From: Fidelibacterota bacterium
Lineage (GTDB): Bacteria > Fidelibacterota > Marinisomatia > SCGC-AAA003-L08 > D37C17
Direction of reading: 5' to 3'
NCBI GenBank assembly: GCA_002707765.1
Contig: PANV01000019.1
Location: 16,926 to 23,363, forward strand
DNA length: 6,438 nt
Below, piece after piece: positions 1 through 5,937 of the stretch (position 1 is the first letter of the stretch; each line of letters begins with the position of its first letter). The position numbers and the translations under genes are program-made. Below the pieces are notes generated by a model that searched no databases, was not told the DNA's origin, and saw only the letters and a program-made list of their open reading frames with translations.

Positions 1-567
1 AGAATCAGATTAATGTCTAATAATAATACTCCATTAGATGGTTTTAAAAATTTAATTATAAAAAAAATTGATGATTATATTTTTGGTTTTGATGATGACA
101 CATTGGAACAAGTAATTTCGAAAGATTTAATAAGTAATGGTAAAAAAATAGCAATCGCTGAATCATGTACAGGTGGATATATTTCAAAAAAAATAACAGA
201 TATACCAAATAGCTCTAATTATTTTATTGGTAGTGTTGTTGCATATTCTAATTCAGTTAAAGAAGAAATTTTAAAAGTAAATGCAAAAACATTAGTTGAA
301 AAAGGGGCAGTTAGTAGTGAGGTTGCTTTACAAATGGCTCTAGGAGTCATGAAAAAATTCAAAAGTAACATTGGTATCGCAACTACAGGTATTTCAGGTC
401 CGTCAGGTGGTTCTAAAGAAAAGCCAGTTGGGTTAATTTATATTGCTATTGTTAGTAAAAACCGTCAAGTTGTTAAAAAATTTAATCTTATTCCGGATAG
501 AGAGAAGCATAGAAGGATAGCAACACAGGTATGTTTGAATATGCTACGTCTCTTCTTAAAGAAGTAA
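1..567 (+). CDS. cinA: CinA, C-terminal nicotinamide-nucleotide amidase domain (5' end outside window)
   Basis: This is the C-terminal PncC/CinA domain, which in known members deamidates nicotinamide mononucleotide to nicotinic acid mononucleotide in pyridine-nucleotide recycling in the cytoplasm. Counting from the ATG at 13, I see AESCTGG (residues 50-56, with the family's catalytic Ser at 51), VVAYSNSVKEEIL (75-87, with the conserved Lys at 83), GAVSSEVA (98-105) and TTGISGPSGG (124-133). The frame stays open to base 1 and reads R-I-R-L before that ATG. The stretch DDYIFGFDDDTLEQVI matches the linker that joins the molybdopterin-binding-like and amidase domains of full-length CinA. The ATG at 13 has no Shine-Dalgarno sequence. 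I therefore read this as the 3' end of a full-length cinA (usually about 410 residues), not a stand-alone 184-residue pncC. The stop lies 81 nt before lexA, with no terminator visible between them. Domain identity is secure; the full-length reading is inferred. Confidence 0.88.
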   Translation, partial: RIRLMSNNNTPLDGFKNLIIKKIDDYIFGFDDDTLEQVISKDLISNGKKIAIAESCTGGYISKKITDIPNSSNYFIGSVVAYSNSVKEEILKVNAKTLVEKGAVSSEVALQMALGVMKKFKSNIGIATTGISGPSGGSKEKPVGLIYIAIVSKNRQVVKKFNLIPDREKHRRIATQVCLNMLRLFLKK

Positions 568-597
568 AATAAAGCTAATAATAAAAATAAATATTGC

Positions 598-626
598 TTA
601 ATATGATAATTGGTTTGTAATATACT
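598..626 (+). promoter_or_regulatory. candidate lexA promoter (TTAATA - 17 bp - TATACT)
   Basis: TTAATA (598-603) matches TTGACA at 4 of 6 positions. It is followed after 17 bp by TATACT (621-626), which matches TATAAT at 5 of 6. Transcription would start near 633, inside the direct repeat, and leave a leader of about 16 nt. A competing -10 is TATGAT at 602-607, but it has no matching -35. In such AT-rich DNA either could be chance. The overlap of the -10 with the repeat fits repression by a factor bound there. Confidence 0.35.
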
Positions 627-643
627 TACGAGAAACTTACGAG
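624..643 (+). promoter_or_regulatory. direct repeat ACTTACGAG x2, putative LexA operator
   Basis: ACTTACGAG occurs at 624-632 and again at 635-643, separated by AA, giving an 11-bp period (about one helical turn). The second copy ends 5 nt before the lexA ATG. The sequence around it also contains GTAA-N5-TTAC (617-629) and TTAC-GA-GTAA (637-646, from the second copy), so the site mixes direct and inverted elements. LexA commonly represses its own gene, and known operators vary by phylum: CTGT-N8-ACAG in gammaproteobacteria, GAAC-N4-GTTC in Firmicutes, and the direct repeat GTTC-N7-GTTC in alphaproteobacteria. None of these is present here. The second copy's GAG is the only Shine-Dalgarno-like element for lexA, so a bound protein could block both RNA polymerase and ribosome access. 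The repeat is seen directly; the operator role is inferred. Confidence 0.55.
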
Positions 644-648
644 TAAAT

Positions 649-1242
649 ATGTTGTCGCCAAAAAAACAAAAATTTTTAGACTTTATAAATAGCTTCACAA
701 TAGTAAATGATAGGCCACCAACCTTCATAGAAATTATGAAAGGATTAAATTTTAATTCATTAGGAACAGTCAATTGGTATATTGTAGAATTAGAAAAAGA
801 AGGCAGAATTGAAAGAGTAAAAGGATTTAATGGCAAAAGAGCATTATCAGTTTTAGAAAGTAAAATTCAAAATCAGCTACCTTTACTAGGAATTGTTTCA
901 GCAGGATCCCCAATTGAAGTATTTGAGCAAACTGAATATATAGATGCACCGGAGGCTTATTGCAATAAAGATAATTTTATGTTAAGAGTAGAAGGTGATT
1001 CAATGATAGATGATGGTATATTAAATGGAGATTATATTATAGCTAAAAAAGTACAGGTTGCTCAGCCTGGTGATACAGTAATAGCAAGTATTGATGGAGA
1101 GGCAACTTTAAAAAGATTTTATATTGGTTCTAATGGGATAGAGCTACATCCTAGAAACAATAAATACAATATAATACATGTAAATGAAAGTGATGAATTT
1201 ATCATTCAAGGTAAATTAGTAGCAGTAATAAGAGAATATTAA
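649..1242 (+). CDS. lexA: LexA repressor (SOS response autoprotease, S24 family)
   Basis: This is a 197-residue SOS repressor that binds operators as a dimer and cleaves itself when stimulated by RecA-ssDNA filaments. Residues 1-66 form the winged helix-turn-helix, with RPPTFIEI (22-29) and a recognition region NSLGTVNWYIVELEKEGRI (36-54). Residues 77-197 form the S24 protease fold. The cleavage site is Ala85-Gly86 in IVSAGSP, the nucleophile is Ser118 in VEGDSM, and the general-base Lys155 lies in EATLKRF. These sit within one residue of E. coli A84-G85, S119 and K156. That agreement supports the ATG at 649 over the in-frame TTG at 610, which would add 13 residues and put the direct repeat inside the gene. 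The Shine-Dalgarno is weak. Trp43 in the recognition helix, where many relatives have a small or polar residue, may go with a divergent operator. recA follows after 10 nt. Confidence 0.95.
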   Translation: MLSPKKQKFLDFINSFTIVNDRPPTFIEIMKGLNFNSLGTVNWYIVELEKEGRIERVKGFNGKRALSVLESKIQNQLPLLGIVSAGSPIEVFEQTEYIDAPEAYCNKDNFMLRVEGDSMIDDGILNGDYIIAKKVQVAQPGDTVIASIDGEATLKRFYIGSNGIELHPRNNKYNIIHVNESDEFIIQGKLVAVIREY

Positions 1243-1248
1243 AGGGAG
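1243..1248 (+). promoter_or_regulatory. recA ribosome binding site (AGGGAG)
   Basis: AGGGAG lies 4 nt before the recA ATG (1253). Its first base follows directly on, or is adjacent to, the lexA stop codon that ends at 1242. It is one of only two strong Shine-Dalgarno sequences in the window. It supports translation of recA from a lexA-recA message, with ribosomes finishing lexA close to where recA starts. Confidence 0.8.
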
Positions 1249-1252
1249 AATC

Positions 1253-2248
1253 ATGGCAAAAAAAAATGATGTAGATTTAGATCAAATAATAGATCAAATT
1301 AATAAAAAAGCAAAAGATCCTAGCGCAATTATGCGTTTAGGTGATGGTAATAAAAAACTTAAGGATATTGAAACAATACCAACGGGTTCGCTCTCTTTAG
1401 ATATTGCAACTGGAATAGGAGGTGTGCCTAAAGGTAGAATTGTTGAAATTTACGGTCCAGAGTCGTCAGGAAAAACTACTCTCACATTACATATTGTTGC
1501 TGAAGCACAAAAAAAGGGTGGTAATGCAGCATTTATTGATGTAGAGCATGCATTGGACCCACTATATGCTGAAAAAATAGGAGTAGATACAAAAAACTTA
1601 CTTATATCTCAACCTGATGATGGAGAACAAGCATTAGAAATTACAGAATCTCTTATAAAAAGTTGTAAGTTAGATGTATTAGTGATTGATTCAGTAGCTG
1701 CTCTTGTACCTAGAGCTGAGATTGAAGGAACAATGGGTGATTCGCATATGGGACTACAAGCAAGATTAATGTCGCAGGCAATGAGAAAATTAACTGGAAT
1801 TGTAAATAAATCTAAAACTTGTGTGATTTTTATAAATCAAATTAGACATAAAATTGGAATTATGTTTGGTAATCCAGAAACAACCACAGGTGGAAACGCA
1901 TTGAAATTTTATTCATCACTAAGGTTAGAAATAAGAAGAAAAACTCAGTTAAAAGATGGAGATCAAATTATTGGTAATAGAGCTTCTGTTAAGGTTGCTA
2001 AAAATAAATTAGCTCCTCCTTTTCAAAAAGTTGAGTTTGATATACTTTATGGACAAGGTATATCATATGAGGGTGATTTAATTGAAAAAGCAGTAGAAGC
2101 TGGAGCAATTATTCAATCTGGTTCTTGGTTTTCGTATAAAGAAGATAAAATTGCACAAGGAAAAGAAAATTTAAGACAAAAACTTAAAGAAGATGCTAAA
2201 CTTAAAAAAGCTATTCAAAAGGATGTTATGGGATATTTAGGATTATAG
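1253..2248 (+). CDS. recA: RecA recombinase
   Basis: This is a complete 331-residue RecA, the ATP-dependent strand-exchange protein and coprotease that triggers LexA self-cleavage. Visible motifs are Walker A GPESSGKT (68-75), the catalytic Glu98 in DVEHALD, Walker B LDVLVIDS (140-147), loop L1 around GDSHMGL (162-168, with the DNA-inserting Met166) and loop L2 from INQIRHKIGIMFGNPETTTGG (first residue 195). Numbering runs two ahead of E. coli throughout. His199 replaces the Met found at the matching L2 position (Met197) in E. coli RecA; neighbouring Ile201, Gln196 and the FGNPE segment are intact. The C-terminus ends in DVMGYLGL and lacks the long acidic tail that restrains E. coli RecA, a feature also missing from many other RecAs. 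There is no room for a separate promoter after lexA, so both genes probably share the operator region upstream of lexA. No recX follows. Confidence 0.98.
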   Translation: MAKKNDVDLDQIIDQINKKAKDPSAIMRLGDGNKKLKDIETIPTGSLSLDIATGIGGVPKGRIVEIYGPESSGKTTLTLHIVAEAQKKGGNAAFIDVEHALDPLYAEKIGVDTKNLLISQPDDGEQALEITESLIKSCKLDVLVIDSVAALVPRAEIEGTMGDSHMGLQARLMSQAMRKLTGIVNKSKTCVIFINQIRHKIGIMFGNPETTTGGNALKFYSSLRLEIRRKTQLKDGDQIIGNRASVKVAKNKLAPPFQKVEFDILYGQGISYEGDLIEKAVEAGAIIQSGSWFSYKEDKIAQGKENLRQKLKEDAKLKKAIQKDVMGYLGL

Positions 2249-2261
2249 TTTAAGTATGTGA

Positions 2262-2310
2262 CTTACATCAAATTTTTATGAATATTTAATTAGTAATATA
2301 CTGATGTAAG
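2262..2310. repeat. 9-bp inverted repeat downstream of recA
   Basis: CTTACATCA (2262-2270) and TGATGTAAG (2302-2310) are perfect complements separated by 31 nt of very AT-rich DNA. In RNA this would be a modest hairpin with a large loop and no U-tract, so it is not a terminator. It could be an mRNA 3'-end structure or a protein-binding site. A further copy of CTGATGTA lies at 2441-2448, beyond the terminator. Chance is possible in this composition. Confidence 0.4.
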
Positions 2311-2314
2311 AATT

Positions 2315-2362
2315 ATGAGATTATTCTCTGCCTACTTCTTATTCCTTTTGCCTCTTACTTAA
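2315..2362 (+). CDS. possible 15-residue hydrophobic small ORF
   Basis: An ATG at 2315 opens a 15-codon frame reading MRLFSAYFLFLLPLT, ending in TAA at 2360-2362. The peptide has one Arg at the N-terminus followed by a nearly uninterrupted hydrophobic stretch, long enough to lie in a membrane but too short for a normal transmembrane protein with tails. The leader is TAAGAATT, a poor Shine-Dalgarno. TATACT at 2297-2302 could act as a -10, though no good -35 is seen. It lies between recA and its terminator, so it would also be on the recA transcript. It may be a non-functional chance ORF or the remains of a signal peptide; I cannot assign a function. Confidence 0.15.
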   Translation: MRLFSAYFLFLLPLT

Positions 2363-2369
2363 TGGACAC

Positions 2370-2401
2370 AAACAATCTCCCGCAAGGGAGATTGTTTTTT
2401 T
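2370..2401 (+). terminator. intrinsic terminator of the lexA-recA unit
   Basis: A perfect 12-bp stem (2370-2381 pairing with 2386-2397) closes on a GCAA tetraloop (2382-2385), and the T run continues to 2401. The upper stem CUCCC/GGGAG is the most GC-rich element nearby. Orientation by the T-tract is for + strand transcription. Read from the other strand, the hairpin is followed by TGTGTCC, which is not a good U-tract. It may still slow transcripts of the convergent protease gene, whose stop is only 54 nt away. Confidence 0.92.
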
Positions 2402-2454
2402 ATAGAACAAATTTTTAAATTAATTAATTGAGAAAATCAGCTGATGTAGAAAAT

Positions 2455-5346
2455 CTAATTACTTAGAATTGAATTAACTAGTTGAACAATATCCAGTACA
2501 TCAATAGTATTGTCACTGTTAATATCACCTGATATTAACTGATTAGTATTTGGAATTTCATTACCAATTATTATATTTATAACAATTACAAGATCCAAAA
2601 CGTCAATTAGTGAATCTTCATTAAGATCTCCTAGAACAATATTACTTCCGCTGTAAATATATACGCCCGATCTCATTGAATCACCTTGATAGGTATTCCA
2701 ATATGAAGAGTTATCAGAATAAGTTGTATATTTTAAATCTATAACACTAAGATTTTGAGCTGTTCCAATAACTATTTCTAAATCATTATCACCATCCAAA
2801 TCAGCTATTGTAGGAGAGCTAATAAAACCATAGTTATAACTTAATGGAAAATTTTCAAATTGAGTACCATCAATATTATAGATTATTAAGTGGCCTTGCT
2901 CAGATGCAGTTATAATCTCTGGGTTACCATCACCATTGACATCTGCAAATACTGGACTAGAATTAATTTTAATTTCGGTATTATTTTGTAAAATATTTTG
3001 CGGCCAACCATTTAAATTATTTCCATTTATATCTATACCATATAAATTACCATCTTCAGAACCAAAAAAGATTCCTAGTGTGTTGTCAAGTTCTATAAAA
3101 CCTGCTGAAGATCTTATGTTATTACCAGTAATAATATGAAAAGCTAATGAGCCATCCAATTTTAATCCATAGAAATTTCCTCCCTCATCACCGGCTGTAA
3201 TAATAATTTCTCCATTATAATCAATTATTGATGGGATTGATTTAAATTTGTCTGATGAAGTAAATAGCTCTTCAATTGTTCCATCATCATAAATTATAGC
3301 AATTAATTTATCATTTTCTGTTGCTACAACAATATCATCATATCCATTATTATTAATATCATAAATAGCTCCACCTTTTAGAATTTTTTCATTTATTTGA
3401 GCTGGGAAATTACTAACAGGTGAACCATCATTATTAATAGCAAATATATCACCTGAAGAAGAATATCCATACATTATAATTTCTAAATCATCATCATTAT
3501 CTAAATTTGCTAGCGAAGGTGACGCCATTAAATATTGATTAGTTTCATACTCAAGCTCTATGTTACCAAATTGATTAATAACATAACAGTGTTTGTTTTT
3601 TGATGAAATAACAAATTCAATTACGTAATCATTATCTATATCAGCAGCAACTGGACTACCCCAAATATCTGAATCATTACCAGGAATTTGAACTGGAAAC
3701 CCATTCAATGAATTTCCATAAATATCTACTCCATGGAAATATCCACCATCTTCACCAAAAAATATTTCAGGTGTTCCATCATTATTTATATCATAGAGAA
3801 GAGGTGAAGATTGTATAACAGTGACTGCATCATATTCCTCATTATTTTCATCGACAACAGTAGTTTGATAAGGAAAACCAACTTGGTCTAAGGATACACT
3901 TATATCAATAAAATATTCATTTTCATGATATTCACCGTTTGGACCAAATGAAAGTATGTTTAGCTTTAGTTGATGGCTACTAAAATCTATATCCTGTGAA
4001 AAAGAAACAAGAAATGGATCACTACTATTAGTATATTCATTTCCAGCTGATAAATTGAAAAAAGTAACATGTTCATTATTAATGATTATATCTTCGTTAT
4101 CTGTCGAAAGTATCATATCAATACTGCTGGCGTCTGTCCAAGGTACTAAATTTTCAACAGTAGTACTTAAACTAATAGTTTCACCAGGATTAGCAATTAG
4201 ATCACCATCTCCAATATATTCATCATAATCAAAAGATTGTAAAATAACATTTGGATTATCTAATGTTTGAGGTTCCATATTAATTAATGCACCTTGACCT
4301 GAATTAAAACCATTTAACGAACTTAATAGAAAATATCCATTTTGAGATCCGCCCCAGCCCCAATTATTATGAAAATATTCTCCACTATATCCATCAATAT
4401 TCCAAGCATGACCACCTTCATTATCATATCCAACATAAATCATGGGTCTATTATTGTTAAGTTCTGTCTGTAAAAGTTCTCTATATGCAACTGTTCCATA
4501 TTGCCAAGGTTCAACAGAGTCTAAATTATTTTTAAATAAAAAATAATCTCTCATTGCTCTTTCAGTAGTGTTTCCATTTCCGAAAACATTTGCACCAGAT
4601 CCATCAACACCATAACCCATATTAACAGCAACACCACAATGGTAAAGAAGCTCTTGTGATTCAGTAGTAGCATAATTGTTTTCCATTTGAGTGTAATCGT
4701 AATATGAATTTCCGAAATTAGCAAATTGGTATCCATATTGTGGGTGAGTATATCCATGTGAACCTACACCTACATTAGGATATGACCAATAGTGCATTAT
4801 TTGTGCCATCGAAACTGCAACACACCCTACTAGTACATTACCTCCAGGACCATCTTGATCCTCGGGGCACATATCATTCCATGATGAGCCTTGATCAAAT
4901 CTTGACATTAATAAAGGACTGACATTTCTTGTCTCAGGTTCATGGTCAACAGGCCTAGAAAATTTTGTCCATTCAGATGAAATAAAATCACTGTCCTGCC
5001 TTTCCTCAGCTTGCTCAAGCAACTCTGTTTTGTATAATTTGAAAAGATAATTGATGTTTGTTGGGATATTATCAAATCTAAAATTTTCATCAAAGCTGTA
5101 AGCAAGAATAGGTCTAATAAGATCATCTGCACTTACTAGTATGAATCCTGTTGGATTAAGTTCAATTACATAAAAAGTATTTGTATTTTCTACATCAAAC
5201 ATTTGTATTGAATCATAAGAAAATATATTTGATTCAGGATTTTTTTTGAAGTAGTAAAAATTTTCAGCGACGTTTAATGCGTATTCATCGTTAACAGCTG
5301 CACCAAAAATAAAACTTGCAAATAATAATATAAATAAATTCTTCAT
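2455..5346 (-). CDS. secreted C10 (streptopain-like) cysteine protease with FG-GAP propeller and dockerin
   Basis: This is a 963-residue exported protein. Residues 1-17 are a signal peptide (Lys2, hydrophobic core, likely cut after Ala17). Residues 20-135 resemble the Spi/C10 inhibitory propeptide, including GFILVSADD (67-75). Residues 140-358 form the papain-fold C10 protease: the nucleophile Cys175 in LVGCVAVSMAQIMHYW, His313 in GGHAWNIDGY, and HNNWGWGG (326-333) with the Asn/Trp of the active site. Streptopain-type enzymes cleave after removal of the propeptide, so this one is expected to be made as a zymogen and to act outside the cell. Residues 360-490 look like a beta-sandwich containing NPGETISL. 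Residues 511-870 carry about eight propeller units, ending in the tail YWNTYQGDSMRSGVY. Residues 905-963 are a dockerin. All key catalytic residues are present, so activity is likely; the substrate is unknown. The start is fixed by a good Shine-Dalgarno. Confidence 0.93.
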   Translation of the reverse strand: MKNLFILLFASFIFGAAVNDEYALNVAENFYYFKKNPESNIFSYDSIQMFDVENTNTFYVIELNPTGFILVSADDLIRPILAYSFDENFRFDNIPTNINYLFKLYKTELLEQAEERQDSDFISSEWTKFSRPVDHEPETRNVSPLLMSRFDQGSSWNDMCPEDQDGPGGNVLVGCVAVSMAQIMHYWSYPNVGVGSHGYTHPQYGYQFANFGNSYYDYTQMENNYATTESQELLYHCGVAVNMGYGVDGSGANVFGNGNTTERAMRDYFLFKNNLDSVEPWQYGTVAYRELLQTELNNNRPMIYVGYDNEGGHAWNIDGYSGEYFHNNWGWGGSQNGYFLLSSLNGFNSGQGALINMEPQTLDNPNVILQSFDYDEYIGDGDLIANPGETISLSTTVENLVPWTDASSIDMILSTDNEDIIINNEHVTFFNLSAGNEYTNSSDPFLVSFSQDIDFSSHQLKLNILSFGPNGEYHENEYFIDISVSLDQVGFPYQTTVVDENNEEYDAVTVIQSSPLLYDINNDGTPEIFFGEDGGYFHGVDIYGNSLNGFPVQIPGNDSDIWGSPVAADIDNDYVIEFVISSKNKHCYVINQFGNIELEYETNQYLMASPSLANLDNDDDLEIIMYGYSSSGDIFAINNDGSPVSNFPAQINEKILKGGAIYDINNNGYDDIVVATENDKLIAIIYDDGTIEELFTSSDKFKSIPSIIDYNGEIIITAGDEGGNFYGLKLDGSLAFHIITGNNIRSSAGFIELDNTLGIFFGSEDGNLYGIDINGNNLNGWPQNILQNNTEIKINSSPVFADVNGDGNPEIITASEQGHLIIYNIDGTQFENFPLSYNYGFISSPTIADLDGDNDLEIVIGTAQNLSVIDLKYTTYSDNSSYWNTYQGDSMRSGVYIYSGSNIVLGDLNEDSLIDVLDLVIVINIIIGNEIPNTNQLISGDINSDNTIDVLDIVQLVNSILSN
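2458..2634 (-). other. dockerin type I-like module (encoded, residues 905-963)
   Basis: Two EF-hand-like calcium loops are visible. The first has D907, N909, D911, D915 and D918 in GDLNEDSLIDVLD. The second has D941, N943, D945, D949 and D952 in GDINSDNTIDVLD. Each is followed by a hydrophobic helix (LVIVINIIIG and IVQLVNSILS). The duplicated loop-helix plan is that of type I dockerins, which bind cohesins in cellulosomes. No cohesin is encoded here. In non-cellulolytic bacteria such C-terminal modules are common on exported proteins, so surface anchoring or sorting is a plausible role, though inferred. Confidence 0.85.
2647..3816 (-). repeat. about eight FG-GAP/VCBS-like propeller units (encoded, residues 511-900)
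   Basis: Units of roughly 43-50 residues start with (S/G)SP-x-x-x-D(I/L/V)(N/D)xD and are followed by (P/L)EI(I/V/F). Clear examples are SSPLLYDINNDGTPEIFFG (513-531), SSPVFADVNGDGNPEIITA (796-814) and SSPTIADLDGDNDLEIVIG (843-861). More divergent units start near residues 563, 608, 658, 703 and 746. The DxNxDG loops suggest calcium binding. Units near 703 and 746 have lost much of the Asp loop, which is usual for inner blades. The units are diverged at DNA level, so this is an old protein repeat, not a recent tandem duplication. Confidence 0.8.
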
Positions 5347-5350
5347 AATT

Positions 5351-5355
5351 CCCTT
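5351..5355 (-). promoter_or_regulatory. ribosome binding site of the C10 protease gene
   Basis: Read on the - strand, AAGGG lies 4 nt (AATT) before the ATG whose first base is 5346. With recA this is one of two genes in the window that have a convincing Shine-Dalgarno sequence, and it settles the protease start directly ahead of a signal peptide. Confidence 0.75.
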
Positions 5356-5367
5356 TGTTTTAAATTT

Positions 5368-5396
5368 TAGAAAGATATTTGTATATTTAATATACT
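5368..5396 (+). promoter_or_regulatory. weak candidate promoter for the DUF4442 gene in the divergent intergenic region
   Basis: TAGAAA (5368-5373, 4 of 6 to TTGACA) and TATACT (5391-5396, 5 of 6 to TATAAT) are separated by 17 bp. Transcription would start near 5403, leaving a leader of about 48 nt. The same TAATATACT string is found before lexA (618-626) and after recA (2294-2302). The 104-nt gap 5347-5450 must also contain the protease promoter on the - strand. TATAAT is present there at 5425-5430 on the - strand, but without a correctly spaced -35. Composition is so AT-rich that all of these are tentative. Confidence 0.25.
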
Positions 5397-5450
5397 AATT
5401 TTAAAGATAAATTATTTGTAACTAATTATAACAATTTTTTTCAAAACGAA

Positions 5451-5924
5451 ATGAGATTTCTATCACAAAAATTTAAAGCAAATCTTTTTATTAAAATATT
5501 GGGATTTTTTAAAATACCTTTAATCTTTTTTTGTAGGCCAAAAATTATTTCAATCAGTGATTCAAAAATTATAATAAGAATTAAACTTAAACGTAGAACA
5601 AAAAATCATTTAGGTTCAATGTATTTTGGTGCATTAGCAGTTGGAGCTGACTTGACAGGTGGCTATTTGGCTCTTCATCACATGCAAAAGTCATCTAAAA
5701 AAGTTAAATTAATTTTTAAAGATTTTCATGCAGATTTTTTAAAAAGGGCTGAAGGCGATGTTTTTTTTGAGTGCGATGATGGAGAAAAAATTAAAAAATT
5801 AATTAATAAAGTAGTCAATACAAAAAAAAGATGTAATGAAGAAGTTAGTGTTATAGCTTATGTGCCAGATAAATTTCAAAGAGAACCTGTTGCAGAGTTT
5901 AAATTAACTTTATCTTTAAAGTAG
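5451..5924 (+). CDS. DUF4442-like hotdog-fold protein, possible thioesterase
   Basis: This 157-residue protein has no signal peptide or clear transmembrane helix, although its N-terminus (residues 11-28) is rather hydrophobic. The diagnostic stretch is KRRTKNHLGSMYFGALAVGADLTGGYLA (from residue 47). Its NHxGSMxxGAL loop leads into the central helix, as in hotdog-fold acyl-CoA thioesterase relatives annotated as DUF4442. Asp67 in GADLTGG sits where PaaI-type enzymes carry their acidic catalytic residue. The C-terminal half alternates strands such as VSVIAYVPD and AEFKLTLSL with Lys-rich turns, as expected for the sheet. DUF4442 has no established substrate, so hydrolysis of an acyl-CoA is inferred. 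The start is the first ATG in an open frame; the leader is A-rich (AAAACGAA) without a Shine-Dalgarno. Nothing links it functionally to the flanking secreted proteins. Confidence 0.78.
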   Translation: MRFLSQKFKANLFIKILGFFKIPLIFFCRPKIISISDSKIIIRIKLKRRTKNHLGSMYFGALAVGADLTGGYLALHHMQKSSKKVKLIFKDFHADFLKRAEGDVFFECDDGEKIKKLINKVVNTKKRCNEEVSVIAYVPDKFQREPVAEFKLTLSLK

Positions 5925-5937
5925 TCTCTTAAAAAAA

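Noticed and set aside
610..648. TTG start 13 codons upstream of the lexA ATG
   Set aside because: It would shift the catalytic residues away from the family's usual positions, add an unconserved extension, and place the 9-bp direct repeat inside coding sequence.
465..836. 123-codon frame on the - strand spanning the end of cinA and the start of lexA
   Set aside because: It lies antisense to two well-conserved genes, has no recognisable domain and is biased to Phe/Leu/Lys as expected from AT-rich antisense reading.
2301..2448. CTGATGTA direct repeat (2301-2308 and 2441-2448) flanking the terminator as a possible target-site duplication
   Set aside because: The 132 bp between the copies contain no mobile-element features and include the normal recA terminator; an 8-bp match in AT-rich DNA is weak.
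2936..3139. 67-codon + strand frame inside the protease gene
   Set aside because: It is antisense to the propeller repeats, whose conserved motifs show that the - strand frame is the coding one.
2647..3816. Possible tandem DNA repeat array or CRISPR in the propeller region
   Set aside because: The periodicity is at protein level only; units differ in length and nucleotide sequence, with no identical repeats or spacers.
4551..5132. Two - strand frames (4551-4757 and 4908-5132) overlapping the protease gene in another frame
   Set aside because: They overlap the catalytic domain and propeptide regions out of frame and show no family features.
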